Notes: generated from the sequence alone by a model not told the origin. A stretch of DNA of 64,000 nt from Halomonas fontilapidosi (GCF_014192285.1 NZ_JACHXQ010000006.1:124001-188000), one strand, 5' to 3'. Shown: positions 1-9,401, counted from the stretch's first letter. A program made the numbers and translations.

Positions 1-1288
1 GCATAAGCCCTTCCAGCCCCACCATAGTGCGCGCCAGGGCACCCCGGTTGGCCGCGACCACCTCGCGGCCCGCCGCGGCGAGGCGGTGCCGCGCCTCCCG
101 GTCGCCGAACAAGCGCCACAGCGCGGCAGCCAGCGCCTCGGCGTTGTCGACCTCCACCAGGGCGCCGGCCGCGCGCATTGCCTCGGCCACATCCTCGAAG
201 TTGGCCAGCGCGGGCCCAGTGAGCACCGGCGTGCCCACGGCGGCCGGCTCCAGCAGGTTGTGTCCGCCGATGGGCACCAGGCTGCCGCCGACGAAGGCCA
301 GGTCCGCCGCGCCATAGAGCGCCAGCAACTCCCCCATGGAGTCGCCCAGGTAGACCGCCGTGTCGTCCCCGGGCCACTGGTCGCGCGAGCGGCGCGCCAG
401 CGTCAGGCCCGCCTGGCGGCACAGCGAGGCCACCTCGTCGAAGCGGCGGGGATGGCGGGGCACCAGCACCAGCAGGGCATCGGGAAGCCGCTTGCGCAGG
501 CGGGCATGAGCGGCCAGCACCTGTTCGTCTTCGCCGGGGTGAGTGGAGCCTGCTATCCAGACCGGCCGCCTCCCGAATCGGGTGCGCAAACGCTCACTCA
601 CCTCCTGATCCCCGCTGGCAGTGATATCGAACTTCAGCGAGCCCACCACCGTGGTGCGCGCCGGCGCCATGCCTAACTCGATGAAGCGCCGGGCGTCGGC
701 CTCGGACTTAGCCGCCAGCCAGGCCACATGGCTCAGGGCCTCCGCCATCAGGGGACGAAGGCGGCGATAGCCCCGGAAGGCGCGTGGCGAGAGGCGGCCG
801 TTGACCACCGCCACCGGCACGCCCGACCGCTCGCAGGACGCCAGCAGGTTGGGCCAGAGTTCCGTCTCGAAGAAGATGGCGAGGTCGGGGCGTAACCGTG
901 CCACGAAGCGGCGCGCCGAACCGGGGAAATCCAGGGGCACGAAGTGATGGCTCACTTCGGCGCTATCCTCTGAATTCCGGCGGCTTTCTGCTAGCGCTAG
1001 CACCCGCTCCGCCCCGGTGGCAGTCATGGTGGTGATGACCAGGCGGTAGCCGGGGCAGCGCTGCCCGAGCGCCTCGACCAAGGGCCGCGCGGCCTGCACC
1101 TCGCCCACCGAGGCGCAGTGCAGCCAGAGGGTGTACTCTCCTGCGGCGGAAGGCGGAATGCAGCCCAGCCGCTCGCGACGCGACCGCCCGGGCAGCTGCT
1201 CGCGCCAGACGCGTCGCCAGATCAGCGGCGCGAAGAGGTAGAGGGCCGCCGCATAGACCCGGCGGACCCAGGGGCGTGGCGCCGGCAT
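1..1288 (-). CDS. waaA: 3-deoxy-D-manno-octulosonic acid (Kdo) transferase, 3' end cut by window
   Basis: WaaA (GT30) transfers Kdo from CMP-Kdo to lipid IVA at the inner membrane, the first step of LPS core assembly. The 429 visible codons are nearly the usual family length, so only a few C-terminal residues are missing at the window edge. Seen in the translation are an N-terminal hydrophobic anchor (VYAAALYLFAPL), the FFETELWPN block with the family's catalytic glutamate, GSLKFD, PRHPRRF and GGHNLLEPA. Its ATG overlaps the hldE stop by one base (TGATG), so the two genes are probably co-translated. The identification is firm. Confidence 0.95.
   Translation of the reverse strand, partial: MPAPRPWVRRVYAAALYLFAPLIWRRVWREQLPGRSRRERLGCIPPSAAGEYTLWLHCASVGEVQAARPLVEALGQRCPGYRLVITTMTATGAERVLALAESRRNSEDSAEVSHHFVPLDFPGSARRFVARLRPDLAIFFETELWPNLLASCERSGVPVAVVNGRLSPRAFRGYRRLRPLMAEALSHVAWLAAKSEADARRFIELGMAPARTTVVGSLKFDITASGDQEVSERLRTRFGRRPVWIAGSTHPGEDEQVLAAHARLRKRLPDALLVLVPRHPRRFDEVASLCRQAGLTLARRSRDQWPGDDTAVYLGDSMGELLALYGAADLAFVGGSLVPIGGHNLLEPAAVGTPVLTGPALANFEDVAEAMRAAGALVEVDNAEALAAALWRLFGDREARHRLAAAGREVVAANRGALARTMVGLEGLM
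941..958. promoter_or_regulatory. SlmA-like imperfect palindrome inside waaA
   Basis: The site reads GAAGTGATGGCTCACTTC, with outer arms GAAGTGA and TCACTTC. It resembles the SlmA nucleoid-occlusion consensus GTGAGTACTCAC but has three mismatches in the 12-bp core, so it is the weakest of three related sites in this locus. It encodes E-V-S-H-H-F in waaA. Function is inference. Confidence 0.25.
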
Positions 1289-2718
1289 CAGCTCTCGCGG
1301 TCGAGGATGGTGGAGATCAGCGCCGTGGTGGAGACGCCATCCTCGAAGCCCAGCACCCTGACTTCGCCCCCTGCCTCACGGACGGCAGCGCCGCCGGCGA
1401 TCTCTTCGGGACGATAGTCGCCGCCCTTGACCAGCACGTCCGGCAGCACCGCCTCGATCAGTCGCTGGGGAGTGTCCTCGCCAAACGGCACCACCCAGTC
1501 GACGGCGCCCAGACCGGCCAGCACCTGCATGCGCCGCGCCAGGGGATTGATGGGCCGCTTGGGGCCCTTGAGGCGGCCGATGGAGGCATCGTCGTTGACC
1601 GCGACCACCAGCCGGTCACCGAGGCGTCGGGCCTGTTCCAGGTAGGCAACATGGCCGGCATGCAGAATGTCGAAGCAGCCGTTGGTCATCACCACCCGCT
1701 CGCCCCGTGCCTGGGCGGCGCGAACCGCCTCGATCAGCGCGGGCTCCTCGATTGCCCCGAACTCGGCCAGCTTGTCGCCGTGCAGGGCGGTATAGAGCTC
1801 GGCAATCGACAGTGTCGCGGTGCCGGGCTTGGCCACCACCAGGCCAGCGGCCAGGTTGGCCAGGGTCATCGCCTCGGCGAAGCCGTGCCCGGCCGCCAGC
1901 GCCAGGCCCAGTACGCCGATCACGGTGTCGCCCGCCCCGGTGACGTCGAAGACCTCGCGGGCCCGAGTGGGAAGGTGCAGCGGCTCGTGTCCCTCGCGAA
2001 TCAGCGTCATGCCCTTCTCGCTGCGGGTGATCAACAGCGCTTCCAGCTCGAGCTCGGCACGCAGCGTCTCGCCCCTGGCGGCAAGCTCGGCATCGTCTCG
2101 GCAGTGGCCCACCACCGCCTCGAACTCGCCCAGGTTAGGGGTGATCACGCTGGCCCCACGGTAGCGGCTGAAGTCGCTGCCCTTGGGATCCACCAGCACC
2201 CGCTTGCCGGCGGCCTTGACCAGCCGGATCAGTGCCTCGACGCGGTTGAGGGTTCCCTTGCCGTAATCGGAAAGAATCACCAGATCACAGTCGGACAGGG
2301 CCGCCTCGACCCGTGCCAGCAATCCGGTGGTGTCCACGTCGCCGAGGCCCTGCTCGAAGTCCAGGCGGATCAACTGCTGGTTGCGGCTCATCACGCGCAG
2401 CTTGGTGATGGTCGGCGTCCCGGGACTACGCTCGAAGTGAGTGCTCACTCCGACCGCCTCCAGGCGGGAAGCCAGCCGGTCGGCATTGTCATCGTCGCCC
2501 ACCAGGCCCGCAAGGGCAGCATGGGCGCCTAGCGAGGCGATGTTGAGGGCCACGTTGGCGGCCCCCCCGGGGCGGTCCTCCGACTCGTCGACCCGCACCA
2601 CCGGCACCGGCGCCTCCGGAGAGATGCGCGAGGTGCCGCCATGCCAGTAGCGATCGAGCATGACATCGCCCACCACCAGCAGGCGGGAGTGCTCCAGCGC
2701 GGTCAGGTCAAGCTTCAT
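1288..2718 (-). CDS. hldE: bifunctional heptose 7-phosphate kinase / heptose 1-phosphate adenylyltransferase
   Basis: HldE makes ADP-D-glycero-D-manno-heptose precursors for the LPS inner core. The 476-residue length is typical of the fused enzyme. The N-terminal ribokinase/PfkB-type domain (about residues 1-320) carries the GAGDT anion-hole motif in [11 protein letters not shown]. The C-terminal nucleotidyltransferase domain begins with [16 protein letters not shown], containing the HxGH signature. The gene overlaps the upstream heptosyltransferase by 11 bp and waaA by 1 bp, so these minus-strand genes form one operon. Together with hldD (10.4 kb) and gmhB (14.8 kb) it supplies most of the ADP-heptose pathway; gmhA is not in the window. 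Confidence 0.97.
   Translation of the reverse strand: MKLDLTALEHSRLLVVGDVMLDRYWHGGTSRISPEAPVPVVRVDESEDRPGGAANVALNIASLGAHAALAGLVGDDDNADRLASRLEAVGVSTHFERSPGTPTITKLRVMSRNQQLIRLDFEQGLGDVDTTGLLARVEAALSDCDLVILSDYGKGTLNRVEALIRLVKAAGKRVLVDPKGSDFSRYRGASVITPNLGEFEAVVGHCRDDAELAARGETLRAELELEALLITRSEKGMTLIREGHEPLHLPTRAREVFDVTGAGDTVIGVLGLALAAGHGFAEAMTLANLAAGLVVAKPGTATLSIAELYTALHGDKLAEFGAIEEPALIEAVRAAQARGERVVMTNGCFDILHAGHVAYLEQARRLGDRLVVAVNDDASIGRLKGPKRPINPLARRMQVLAGLGAVDWVVPFGEDTPQRLIEAVLPDVLVKGGDYRPEEIAGGAAVREAGGEVRVLGFEDGVSTTALISTILDRES
2434..2451. promoter_or_regulatory. SlmA-like palindrome inside hldE
   Basis: The plus strand has GAAGTGAGTGCTCACTCC, whose core GTGAGTGCTCAC (2437-2448) differs from the SlmA consensus GTGAGTACTCAC at one position. 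The core is the exact reverse complement of the core at 4589-4600. Binding by SlmA is inference, since no slmA gene lies in the window. Confidence 0.4.
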
Positions 2719-3805
2719 CGGGGGACTCCATGTCCTGAGGGATCTCGGGGTGGGCCAGCACTGCCTCGAGGCGCTCGATCACGTCCTCGGCGCCGATCAG
2801 CGACATGGCATCGGGATGACGGACTCGCTGGCCCCAGGAGAGCTCCGCGGGCTCCTTGTGCAGGAAGGTGCGAGCCGCATCAGCATAGCGATCGACCACG
2901 AAGTCACGCCACCGGTAGGGGCCGGCACGCTCAGGGTTAGTGGTGGCGTAGAGCCCCACCACCGGAGCACCCAGGGCATTGGCCATGTGCACCGGGCCCG
3001 AGTCAGGAGCGACCACCGCCCGGCTATCACGGATAAGCGCCAGCAGGCCCTTGAGCGAGGTCTCGCCAATGACATCGATCACTACCTCCTCGGGGCAGAG
3101 GGCCCGGATACGCTCACCGAGCTGGCGCTCCTGAGTGCTGCCACCCCCGGTGAGTACCGTCTTCAACCCATGCTGGCGCCAGGCATGCTCGATTACCGCC
3201 GCGTAGCCCTCGGCGGACCAGTTGCGGAAGTTGCGCAGGCGCGGGTTGGCGCATGGGCTGATCAGCAGGTAAGGCGATGCTGCGGTGATGTGGTGGGCTT
3301 CCTCGACGGCCGCTTCGGGTACCGGCAGGTCCCAAGCCAGCGAGAGGTCCTCGACGCCCAGCAGGCGCGCGAAGTCGAGATACGACTCCAGCACATGGGC
3401 CCGGGGGTGGGGCGCCAGATGGCGCTGGGTGAACCAGTGCTGGGCATCCTTGGCACGGGCCTTGTCGTAGCCCACCCGCACGTCGGCCTTGAGCCCCAGG
3501 GAGAGCACGCTGGCCCGCAGCGCCTGCTGCATGTGCAGCAGCACGTCGAAGCGGGTATCGGCCAGCTCGCGCCACAGGGCGCGCATGCCCGCAAGCCCCG
3601 TCGCCTTGTCGTAGACGACGAACTCGACCCCGGAGAGGCCCGCCAGTAGACTGTGCTCGCCCTTGCCGATGACCCAGGTGATCCTCGCCGCGGGCCACTG
3701 GCGCTGCAGGGCACGTACCGTCGGCACCAGGTTACAGACATCGCCCAGGGCAGAGAGCCGCAGTACGCAGATATGCTGGGGTCGGTCGGGAAGAGGATGC
3801 TTCAT
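2708..3805 (-). CDS. opsX: glycosyltransferase family 9, OpsX-type heptosyltransferase
   Basis: This is a GT9 (ADP-heptose:LPS heptosyltransferase) protein of about 365 residues. The N-terminal motif [23 protein letters not shown] followed by ITWVIGK is the OpsX/heptosyltransferase I pattern, and the C-terminal half carries [22 protein letters not shown], the ADP-heptose binding signature. It probably adds the first heptose to Kdo. The start at 3805 was chosen by family length. An in-frame ATG at 3841 is an alternative, and neither has a strong ribosome binding site. The gene is divergent from kdkA, an arrangement I recall from Haemophilus opsX/kdkA. It overlaps hldE by 11 bp. Confidence 0.88.
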   Translation of the reverse strand: MKHPLPDRPQHICVLRLSALGDVCNLVPTVRALQRQWPAARITWVIGKGEHSLLAGLSGVEFVVYDKATGLAGMRALWRELADTRFDVLLHMQQALRASVLSLGLKADVRVGYDKARAKDAQHWFTQRHLAPHPRAHVLESYLDFARLLGVEDLSLAWDLPVPEAAVEEAHHITAASPYLLISPCANPRLRNFRNWSAEGYAAVIEHAWRQHGLKTVLTGGGSTQERQLGERIRALCPEEVVIDVIGETSLKGLLALIRDSRAVVAPDSGPVHMANALGAPVVGLYATTNPERAGPYRWRDFVVDRYADAARTFLHKEPAELSWGQRVRHPDAMSLIGAEDVIERLEAVLAHPEIPQDMESPDEA

Positions 3806-4550
3806 GCGGTTGGCAACGTATCGAGCGGGAAAGATTTTCATTCTATATGATGCGGACAGTTTATGTGACGCCGGCCGGCCGTCACAAATGGCGCCGCCCC
3901 TCCCTCCTCATAGCTTCGATCCCGACTACTGGCGCGATGCCGGCCGGGTCGTCGGCGAGGCCCCCGGGCGAGGGGCCAGCCTCTTTCTGGACGCCAGCTC
4001 CTTCGAGCGGGGCGCCCGATGGGTGCTCAGGCCGTATCGTCGCGGCGGCCTCGTCGCCCGGCTAAGCGACGACCGCTACCTGTGGACCGGCCTTGAGCGG
4101 ACCCGCGCATTTCGCGAGTGTCGCTTGACCGCCGAACTGTATGCGCGCGGCCTGCCCGTGCCGCGCCCGGTGGCCGCTCGGGTAACTCGCCATGGACTCA
4201 CCTACCGGGCGGCGCTGATCACCGTTTGCATTCCCGGCGCCCGTGCCCTGGCCAGCCTGGTGGAGAACGACGAAGCCGGTGATGCCCTGCTGGAGGGTGT
4301 CGGCTCGACTATCCGGCGCTTCCACGATGTCGGCCTCGACCATGTCGATCTCAACGCCCGCAACCTGCTGATCGATTCGCAGGGCAAGGTGTGGTTGATC
4401 GACCTGGATCGCTGCCGGCTGCGCCCAAAGGGCACCTGGCAGGCGGACAACCTGGCGCGGCTGGAACGCTCACTGGCGAAATTCGGCGCCACTGACGTCA
4501 TGGCGACGATCCAAGACGGCTATGCTGGCTCATCCAAGGTGTCGGTATAG
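3804..4550 (+). CDS. kdkA: 3-deoxy-D-manno-octulosonic acid kinase
   Basis: KdkA phosphorylates the single Kdo residue of the inner core using ATP; it belongs to the WaaP/KdkA kinase-fold family. Seen are GRGASLF, YRRGGLVARL, RYLW, the catalytic-loop block HVDLNARNLLID and the metal-binding DLDRCRLRP. The start at 3804 is preferred because AAGAGG lies 8 bases upstream and because the resulting N-terminus (GKIFILYDADSL) resembles known KdkA N-termini, giving 248 residues. A later ATG at 3888 would give 220. The 3' end overlaps the convergent glycosyltransferase by 31 bp. The likely start shares the tetranucleotide CATG with the opposite-strand opsX start. Confidence 0.88.
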   Translation: MRLATYRAGKIFILYDADSLCDAGRPSQMAPPLPPHSFDPDYWRDAGRVVGEAPGRGASLFLDASSFERGARWVLRPYRRGGLVARLSDDRYLWTGLERTRAFRECRLTAELYARGLPVPRPVAARVTRHGLTYRAALITVCIPGARALASLVENDEAGDALLEGVGSTIRRFHDVGLDHVDLNARNLLIDSQGKVWLIDLDRCRLRPKGTWQADNLARLERSLAKFGATDVMATIQDGYAGSSKVSV

Positions 4551-5659
4551 GCCTTCACCAGCCCCGTGACATGGGATTCCAGAGTGAAGTGAGCACTCAC
4601 TTCCTTGCGCGCCGCTTCACTCAGTCGCTGCCTGAGGGTGGCATCGCCGGCAAGCTCGGCCATGGCGTTACACCACGCCAGGGAATCATCTGGCGCAGCG
4701 AGGCGGCCCGTCTGGCCATCGATGAGCTCGGGAATGGCCCCACTGTCGGCACCGATCACCGCCTTGCCGGCGGCCATGGCCTCGATCACCGTCAAGCCGA
4801 AGGCCTCGTTGCGTGACGGCACACAGACGATATCGAAGGCCTCGAACAGCCTCGGCAGGTCCGCCCGGAAGCCGGCGAAGGTCACGCGCTCGCCCAGGCC
4901 GAGTTCGGCCACGCGGTCGCGCAGCTCGGCCACGAAGGCCTCGCTGCTGCCCTCTGCGGCGGTCAGCCCGCCGATCAGCACCCCGTGCCAGGCCAGCGCC
5001 GGATAGCGCTCGCGGAGCCCGGCCAGCGCCTCGATCCAGATGCCCTGCCCCTTGCCCGGCGTCAATCGCCCCGGCAGGCCGATTGCCACCGCCCCCGACG
5101 GGATACCGAGCGCGTCGCGCAGCACCTGCCGCTCTGAACCGGTGAGGCGCGGCGCATATGGCACGGGGTCAATGCCGAGATACAGCCGGCGGATACGCTC
5201 GGGGGGTAGCGGGAAGGCCGCCAGATTACGCTGTCGCGTTGTCTCGCTGATGGAAAGGAGACGCGATACCTTGCCGTAGGCCCAGCGGTGGTAGGGATCC
5301 TTCTTGGGACGCGTGACGCCCATGTGGTCGGTGAAGAAGAGCCGCAGCGAGGGACGCAGGGTCACCAGCAGGGCCCCCAGGCACAGGTCGCTGGACTTGT
5401 GGCAATGCAGTATCCGGATATCGTGGGCCTTCAGGTATCGGAGCAGGCGCCCCACCCTCAGCAGGGCCTGGCCACGGGAGGCCACGGTCAGCGGAGCGAT
5501 GCCGGCCTCAACCAGACTGTCGGCGACTCGAGAGCCCGCCATCGCCAGGCCATGGGCCGCCCACCCCTGCCGCCTCAGCTCGGGTATAATGCGCGATGAA
5601 TACATTTCCAGTCCGCCCCAGCCGTTCGAGAGGCAGATATGCATGACCTTGCGGGACAA
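4520..5659 (-). CDS. glycosyltransferase family 4 (LPS core type)
   Basis: This GT-B retaining glycosyltransferase has about 380 residues. The N-terminal acceptor domain contains MHICLSNGWGGLEMYS. The C-terminal donor domain has GLPGRLTPGKGQ, the V-P-S-R-N-E-A-F-G-L-T-V-I-E-A-M-A-A-G EX7E block and a GRL tail, all typical of GT4. TTG at 5659 is chosen as start because AGGAG lies exactly 6 bases upstream; an ATG 15 bases later (5644) is the conventional alternative. Donor and acceptor sugars cannot be told. Location between kdkA and two other transferases implies LPS outer or inner core assembly. Confidence 0.87.
   Translation of the reverse strand: MSRKVMHICLSNGWGGLEMYSSRIIPELRRQGWAAHGLAMAGSRVADSLVEAGIAPLTVASRGQALLRVGRLLRYLKAHDIRILHCHKSSDLCLGALLVTLRPSLRLFFTDHMGVTRPKKDPYHRWAYGKVSRLLSISETTRQRNLAAFPLPPERIRRLYLGIDPVPYAPRLTGSERQVLRDALGIPSGAVAIGLPGRLTPGKGQGIWIEALAGLRERYPALAWHGVLIGGLTAAEGSSEAFVAELRDRVAELGLGERVTFAGFRADLPRLFEAFDIVCVPSRNEAFGLTVIEAMAAGKAVIGADSGAIPELIDGQTGRLAAPDDSLAWCNAMAELAGDATLRQRLSEAARKEVSAHFTLESHVTGLVKAYTDTLDEPA
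4586..4603. promoter_or_regulatory. SlmA-like palindrome inside GT4 gene
   Basis: The site reads GAAGTGAGCACTCACTTC, a palindrome perfect except at the two central bases. Its core GTGAGCACTCAC (4589-4600) is one mismatch from the SlmA consensus GTGAGTACTCAC. On the minus strand it encodes E-V-S-A-H-F. Role is inference. Confidence 0.45.
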
Positions 5660-5697
5660 GGGGGTCTCCTTTGCGGTGACGGGGCTCGGGAGCCCGG

Positions 5698-6801
5698 ATG
5701 ATGACACTTCGCCCTGCCAGCGAGGACGGCGACCGCCCTCGCCTGCTGGTGGTTCGCAACGACAAGCTCGGGGATTTCATGCTCGCCTGGCCGGCACTTG
5801 CCTGCCTCAAGGCCGTCGATCCGGCGCCCCGTGTCAGCGTCCTGGTTCCCGCCTACACTGCGCCGCTGGCCAGGCAATGCCCCTGGATCGACGAGGTGCT
5901 GATCGACCCCGGTGATGCCGGCGGCCGAGCGGGGCGCCGGACGCTGCTCAAGCGCCTGCACGAAGCGCGCTTCGATGCCCTGCTGACACTCTTCTCCACC
6001 CCGCGCATCGGCTGGCTGGGCTGGCGGGCCGGCATTCCCCTGCGCCTCGCCCCGGCCACCAAGTGGGCCCAGCTATTCTACAACCGACGCATCGTGCAGC
6101 GCAGGTCGCGCTCCGAGAAACCTGAGTACCTCTACAACCTGGAGCTGGCCGAGGCCCTGCTGGCAGAACTCGGGCTTGCGGTGCCGGCACGCCCCGAGCC
6201 GCCCTACTGGCCGCTTCCCGAGGGGACCCGTGCGGCGCAGCGGGCGCGCATTGCCGATGAGCTGGGCCTGGACGACTCGCGCCCCTGGCTCTTCCTGCAT
6301 CCCGGCAGCGGCGGCTCGGCCGTGAACCTCACCCTCGAGCGCTATGCCACCCTGGTGCTGGGCGTGGAGGCGCGACTGGCCGCGGCGAGTCGCCCCGCCC
6401 CGGCCTGGGTGCTCACCGCCGGCCCGGGCGAGGAGACCGCGGCCGACAGGCTCCGCGAGCGCCTGGTCGGCGAAGGAGTGACGGCAGGCCTGCTGCCACC
6501 CCGCCACGGGCTCGATGACTTCGCCCTCAGCCTGTCGGCCGCCGACCTGTTCATCGCCGGCTCCACCGGCCCCCTGCACATCGCCGGCTGCCTGGACCGC
6601 CCCACCGCGGGCTTCTATCCGTCCCGCCGCTCTGCCACCCCGCTGCGCTGGCAGACCTGCAACGCCGAGGCCCACCGGCTCGCCTTCTGTCCGCCCCCGG
6701 GGGCCGGTGAGCGCGACATGAAGAGCATCGACCTGGAGGCCGCGGCGAGCCGGATCGCCGGCCACCTGGGCCACTTCCCGACCCGCGAGACGACACCATG
6801 A
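5698..6801 (+). CDS. glycosyltransferase family 9 protein
   Basis: This GT9 heptosyltransferase-like protein has 367 residues. The N-terminal block LLVVRNDKLGDFMLAWPAL is the family Rossmann motif, and LFLHPGSGGSAVNL and FIAGSTGPLHIAGCLDRPTAGFY form the donor-binding part. It is the third GT9 member of the locus besides OpsX and WaaF, so it may add another heptose or a related sugar. GGGAG lies 5 bases before the first ATG; a second ATG follows at once at 5701. It is divergent from the GT4 gene and overlaps the next gene by 4 bp (ATGA), so the two are co-transcribed. Confidence 0.9.
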   Translation: MMTLRPASEDGDRPRLLVVRNDKLGDFMLAWPALACLKAVDPAPRVSVLVPAYTAPLARQCPWIDEVLIDPGDAGGRAGRRTLLKRLHEARFDALLTLFSTPRIGWLGWRAGIPLRLAPATKWAQLFYNRRIVQRRSRSEKPEYLYNLELAEALLAELGLAVPARPEPPYWPLPEGTRAAQRARIADELGLDDSRPWLFLHPGSGGSAVNLTLERYATLVLGVEARLAAASRPAPAWVLTAGPGEETAADRLRERLVGEGVTAGLLPPRHGLDDFALSLSAADLFIAGSTGPLHIAGCLDRPTAGFYPSRRSATPLRWQTCNAEAHRLAFCPPPGAGERDMKSIDLEAAASRIAGHLGHFPTRETTP

Positions 6802-7568
6802 CGCCGATCACCGGAATCATCATCACCCTCGATGAGGCAGAGAATATCGCCGACTGCATCGCCTCGCTGCGCCCCGTCTGCGACGAGATCATCGTCGTGG
6901 ACTCGGGGAGCCGCGACGATACCGTGGCGATCGCCGAGCGCGAGGGTGCCACCGTCATTCATCAGCCCTACCTGGGAGACGGTCCCCAGAAGGCCTTCGC
7001 CGTGCCCCGGGCGCGCAACGACTGGATCCTGGCCCTGGATGCCGACGAGCGCCTCGAGGAAGATGCTGTCACCGCCATCCAGGGACTGGCGCTGGAGGAT
7101 CCCGATACGGCCTATCGCTTCAAGCGCCGCAATTTTGCCGGCCATCACTGGATCAAGGCCGCCGGTTTTTATCCGGATCCCGTGACGCGACTCTATAACC
7201 GCACCACCTCGGGGTACCTGCCAAAGAAGGCCCACTCCTCCGTGCAGGCACCGAAGGTCCTCGATACGGGGGGCCATATCCGGCACTTCACCTACCGCGA
7301 CCTCTCTCACTGGATCATCCGCATCGACCAGCTCTCGAGCCGGGATGCCTGGGCGATGAAGCAGCGCGGGAAAGCGCCTTCCCGCTCCCGTCCCGCCTGG
7401 CATGCACTGAGCGCTTTATTGAGAAAACTGGTTCTCAAGGGGGGCCTGTTCCAGGGTTCGGACGGGGTCACGGTCGCCGTGACAACCGCCTTTCATGCCT
7501 ACATGAAGTACGCCAAGCTCAATGAACTCCACGAGCAGGAAAGAGACGGCCCCTCTGGTCCGTCATGA
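6798..7568 (+). CDS. glycosyltransferase family 2 (WaaE/LgtF-like)
   Basis: This GT-A fold inverting transferase has 256 residues. Seen are GIIITLDEAENIADCIASL, the nucleotide-binding EIIVVDSGSRDDT and the DxD-type metal motif in LALDADER. The length and the RLYN/KAHSSV region resemble LPS core beta-1,4-glucosyltransferases of the WaaE/LgtF type, which attach glucose to heptose I. It overlaps the upstream GT9 gene by 4 bp. Sugar specificity is inference. A 150-bp gap with no clear terminator separates it from the next gene on the same strand. Confidence 0.85.
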   Translation: MTPITGIIITLDEAENIADCIASLRPVCDEIIVVDSGSRDDTVAIAEREGATVIHQPYLGDGPQKAFAVPRARNDWILALDADERLEEDAVTAIQGLALEDPDTAYRFKRRNFAGHHWIKAAGFYPDPVTRLYNRTTSGYLPKKAHSSVQAPKVLDTGGHIRHFTYRDLSHWIIRIDQLSSRDAWAMKQRGKAPSRSRPAWHALSALLRKLVLKGGLFQGSDGVTVAVTTAFHAYMKYAKLNELHEQERDGPSGPS

Positions 7569-7721
7569 CGCGTCGGCGCCCAGATGGCGAGTCTCTTTGG
7601 TCGGGGCGTCGGCGCCTGAAGGCAGCGGGTAGCTTCGGCTAGCGTCTCCACGGTCCACCGGTGCATTCGCCTCCCGACCCTTGGTAAGCTGGTGGAGAAC
7701 TCAGCTCCGCGTCGCTCCATC

Positions 7722-9401
7722 ATGATCAGCCGTTTCCTGCCGCCCTCGCTTCGCCAGCTTCGCTGGTGGGCCCTGCTCGTGATCGGGCTGTGGCTGGGGT
7801 TTGCCATTGCCGCCCTGCCCCATGTTCCACCCTGGAGCATGGTGCCGGTCGCCGCAGGTTGGCTGCTGGTGGCCCGCTGGTGCGGCTGGGGAGCGCGCGC
7901 CCATCGACGTCCCGCGCGTCGCGCCTGGCCATGGTCGCTGTTGCCGATCGCCCTTTGGGGGCTCTATGTCTATCTTGCCAACAGCTTCGGCATAGTCGAT
8001 CTCGGCGCCGTCTTCTTTCATCTCCAGGCCGGCATGGAAGCACATGGCGGCGGGGAGCGTATCGTCACCGCCCTCCTCTACACCTTGAGCATGATACTGC
8101 TGCTGGCCTGCTTCACCTGGCTAGTCCGGATGGATCATCGCTGGCGACGAGGAGAACGGCTGCTGGCGGTGGCACTGCTCGTCACCAACCCCTTGCTGTA
8201 TGGCATCGGGCAGCGCGGCGCGGCCATCGTTACCGAGGATGGCGCCTGGCTGGATCGCCAATATGTGGAGCCGGTCATTCTCGAGGCCCCTGGCGATCCA
8301 CCCAACCTGCTGCTGCTCTACCTAGAGAGCATCGAACGCACCTATGCCGACAAGGCGCGCTTCGGAAATGCCTATGCCCCGCTGGAGGACCTGGGCGAGA
8401 GGGCCGTGGTCTTCGATGGCGTGCGCCAGGTGGGCAACACCGGCTGGACCATGGCGGGCATGATCGCCAGCCAGTGTGGCACACCGCTGATGCCGGCCGG
8501 CCTGCTGCATGACAGCCAGTTCGAGCCGCTTGGGAAGGTCGTGCCTGGCGTCGACTGCCTGGGTGACCTGCTCGATGCGCGGGACTACACCCTCTCCTAC
8601 ATGGGCGGCGCCAGCACGCGCTTCGCCGGCAAGGGCGTCTTCTATCGGGACCACGGTTTCGACCGGGTACTCGGGCGGGAGGAACTGGAACCACGGCTGG
8701 AAGAGCCCGGCTACGTGAACAGCTGGGGTCTCTACGACGATACACTCTATGACTTCACCGTCGAGGAGATCCACCGCCTGGAGCGCCAAGGCGGCCCCTG
8801 GGGACTCGTCAACCTGAGCATCACCGGCCATGCTCCCAATGGCTACCCGGCGCGCGACTGCCGGGAGCGACAGGGTGAATTCGACGGCGTGGACATCCTG
8901 TATTCCGTGGAGTGCTCTGCCTGGCTCGTCCGCCGGCTGGTCGAGCGCCTGGAGGAAGAGGGCCTGCTGGAGAATACCCTGGTAGTGATCGCCAGTGACC
9001 ACCTGACCATGCGGGTCTCCGCCTGGGAGGAGCTGATCGCCGGGGAGCGGGACAATACTTTCATGCTGCTGGGGGAGCATCTCGAGCCGCACCATGAGGA
9101 TGTCGAGGCATCGACCATGGATATTCTGCCCACGGTTCTCGAGGCCATGGGCTTCGTCATCGACTGGCATCGAGCCGGGCTCGGGGTGTCACTGCTCTCG
9201 GGCGAGCCAACCCTGGTCGAGGAACACGGACGCGAGACGCTCAATGCGCGCATGCGTGAGGAGACAGCCCTCCAGGAGCGCCTGTGGGAGGGGCTGGAGC
9301 CGCCGCAAGGTCCTCCTACGCCCCCACAACCAGCCGTCGAGCAGATCGTCGAAACACCCGGGGACCAGGCGCCGGAGGCGCCACCAGAGGCACTACCCTA
9401 A
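7722..9401 (+). CDS. membrane sulfatase-fold transferase, OpgB/LtaS-like
   Basis: The protein has about 559 residues: roughly four N-terminal membrane segments, then a periplasmic alkaline-phosphatase-fold domain. The metal and nucleophile residues of the LtaS/OpgB group are visible as LLYLESIERTY (Glu), GNTGWTMAGMIASQCGTPL (Thr in the WT motif) and ASDHLTMR (Asp-His), followed by MDILPTVLEAMGF. The block WTMAGMIASQCGTPL is like OpgB, which moves phosphoglycerol onto periplasmic glucans. A phosphoethanolamine role on LPS is also possible given the neighbours. The C-terminal 30 residues are Pro/Glu-rich and low in complexity. Its TAA overlaps the waaF TAG on the other strand. Confidence 0.85.
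   Translation: MISRFLPPSLRQLRWWALLVIGLWLGFAIAALPHVPPWSMVPVAAGWLLVARWCGWGARAHRRPARRAWPWSLLPIALWGLYVYLANSFGIVDLGAVFFHLQAGMEAHGGGERIVTALLYTLSMILLLACFTWLVRMDHRWRRGERLLAVALLVTNPLLYGIGQRGAAIVTEDGAWLDRQYVEPVILEAPGDPPNLLLLYLESIERTYADKARFGNAYAPLEDLGERAVVFDGVRQVGNTGWTMAGMIASQCGTPLMPAGLLHDSQFEPLGKVVPGVDCLGDLLDARDYTLSYMGGASTRFAGKGVFYRDHGFDRVLGREELEPRLEEPGYVNSWGLYDDTLYDFTVEEIHRLERQGGPWGLVNLSITGHAPNGYPARDCRERQGEFDGVDILYSVECSAWLVRRLVERLEEEGLLENTLVVIASDHLTMRVSAWEELIAGERDNTFMLLGEHLEPHHEDVEASTMDILPTVLEAMGFVIDWHRAGLGVSLLSGEPTLVEEHGRETLNARMREETALQERLWEGLEPPQGPPTPPQPAVEQIVETPGDQAPEAPPEALP

Noticed and set aside
1276..2532. 418-codon plus-strand frame opposite hldE
   Set aside because: hldE is unmistakable on the other strand; the plus frame has no known domain.
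2660..3649. 329-codon plus-strand frame opposite opsX
   Set aside because: opsX is a clear GT9 gene; the plus frame has no domain resemblance and follows from third-position GC bias.
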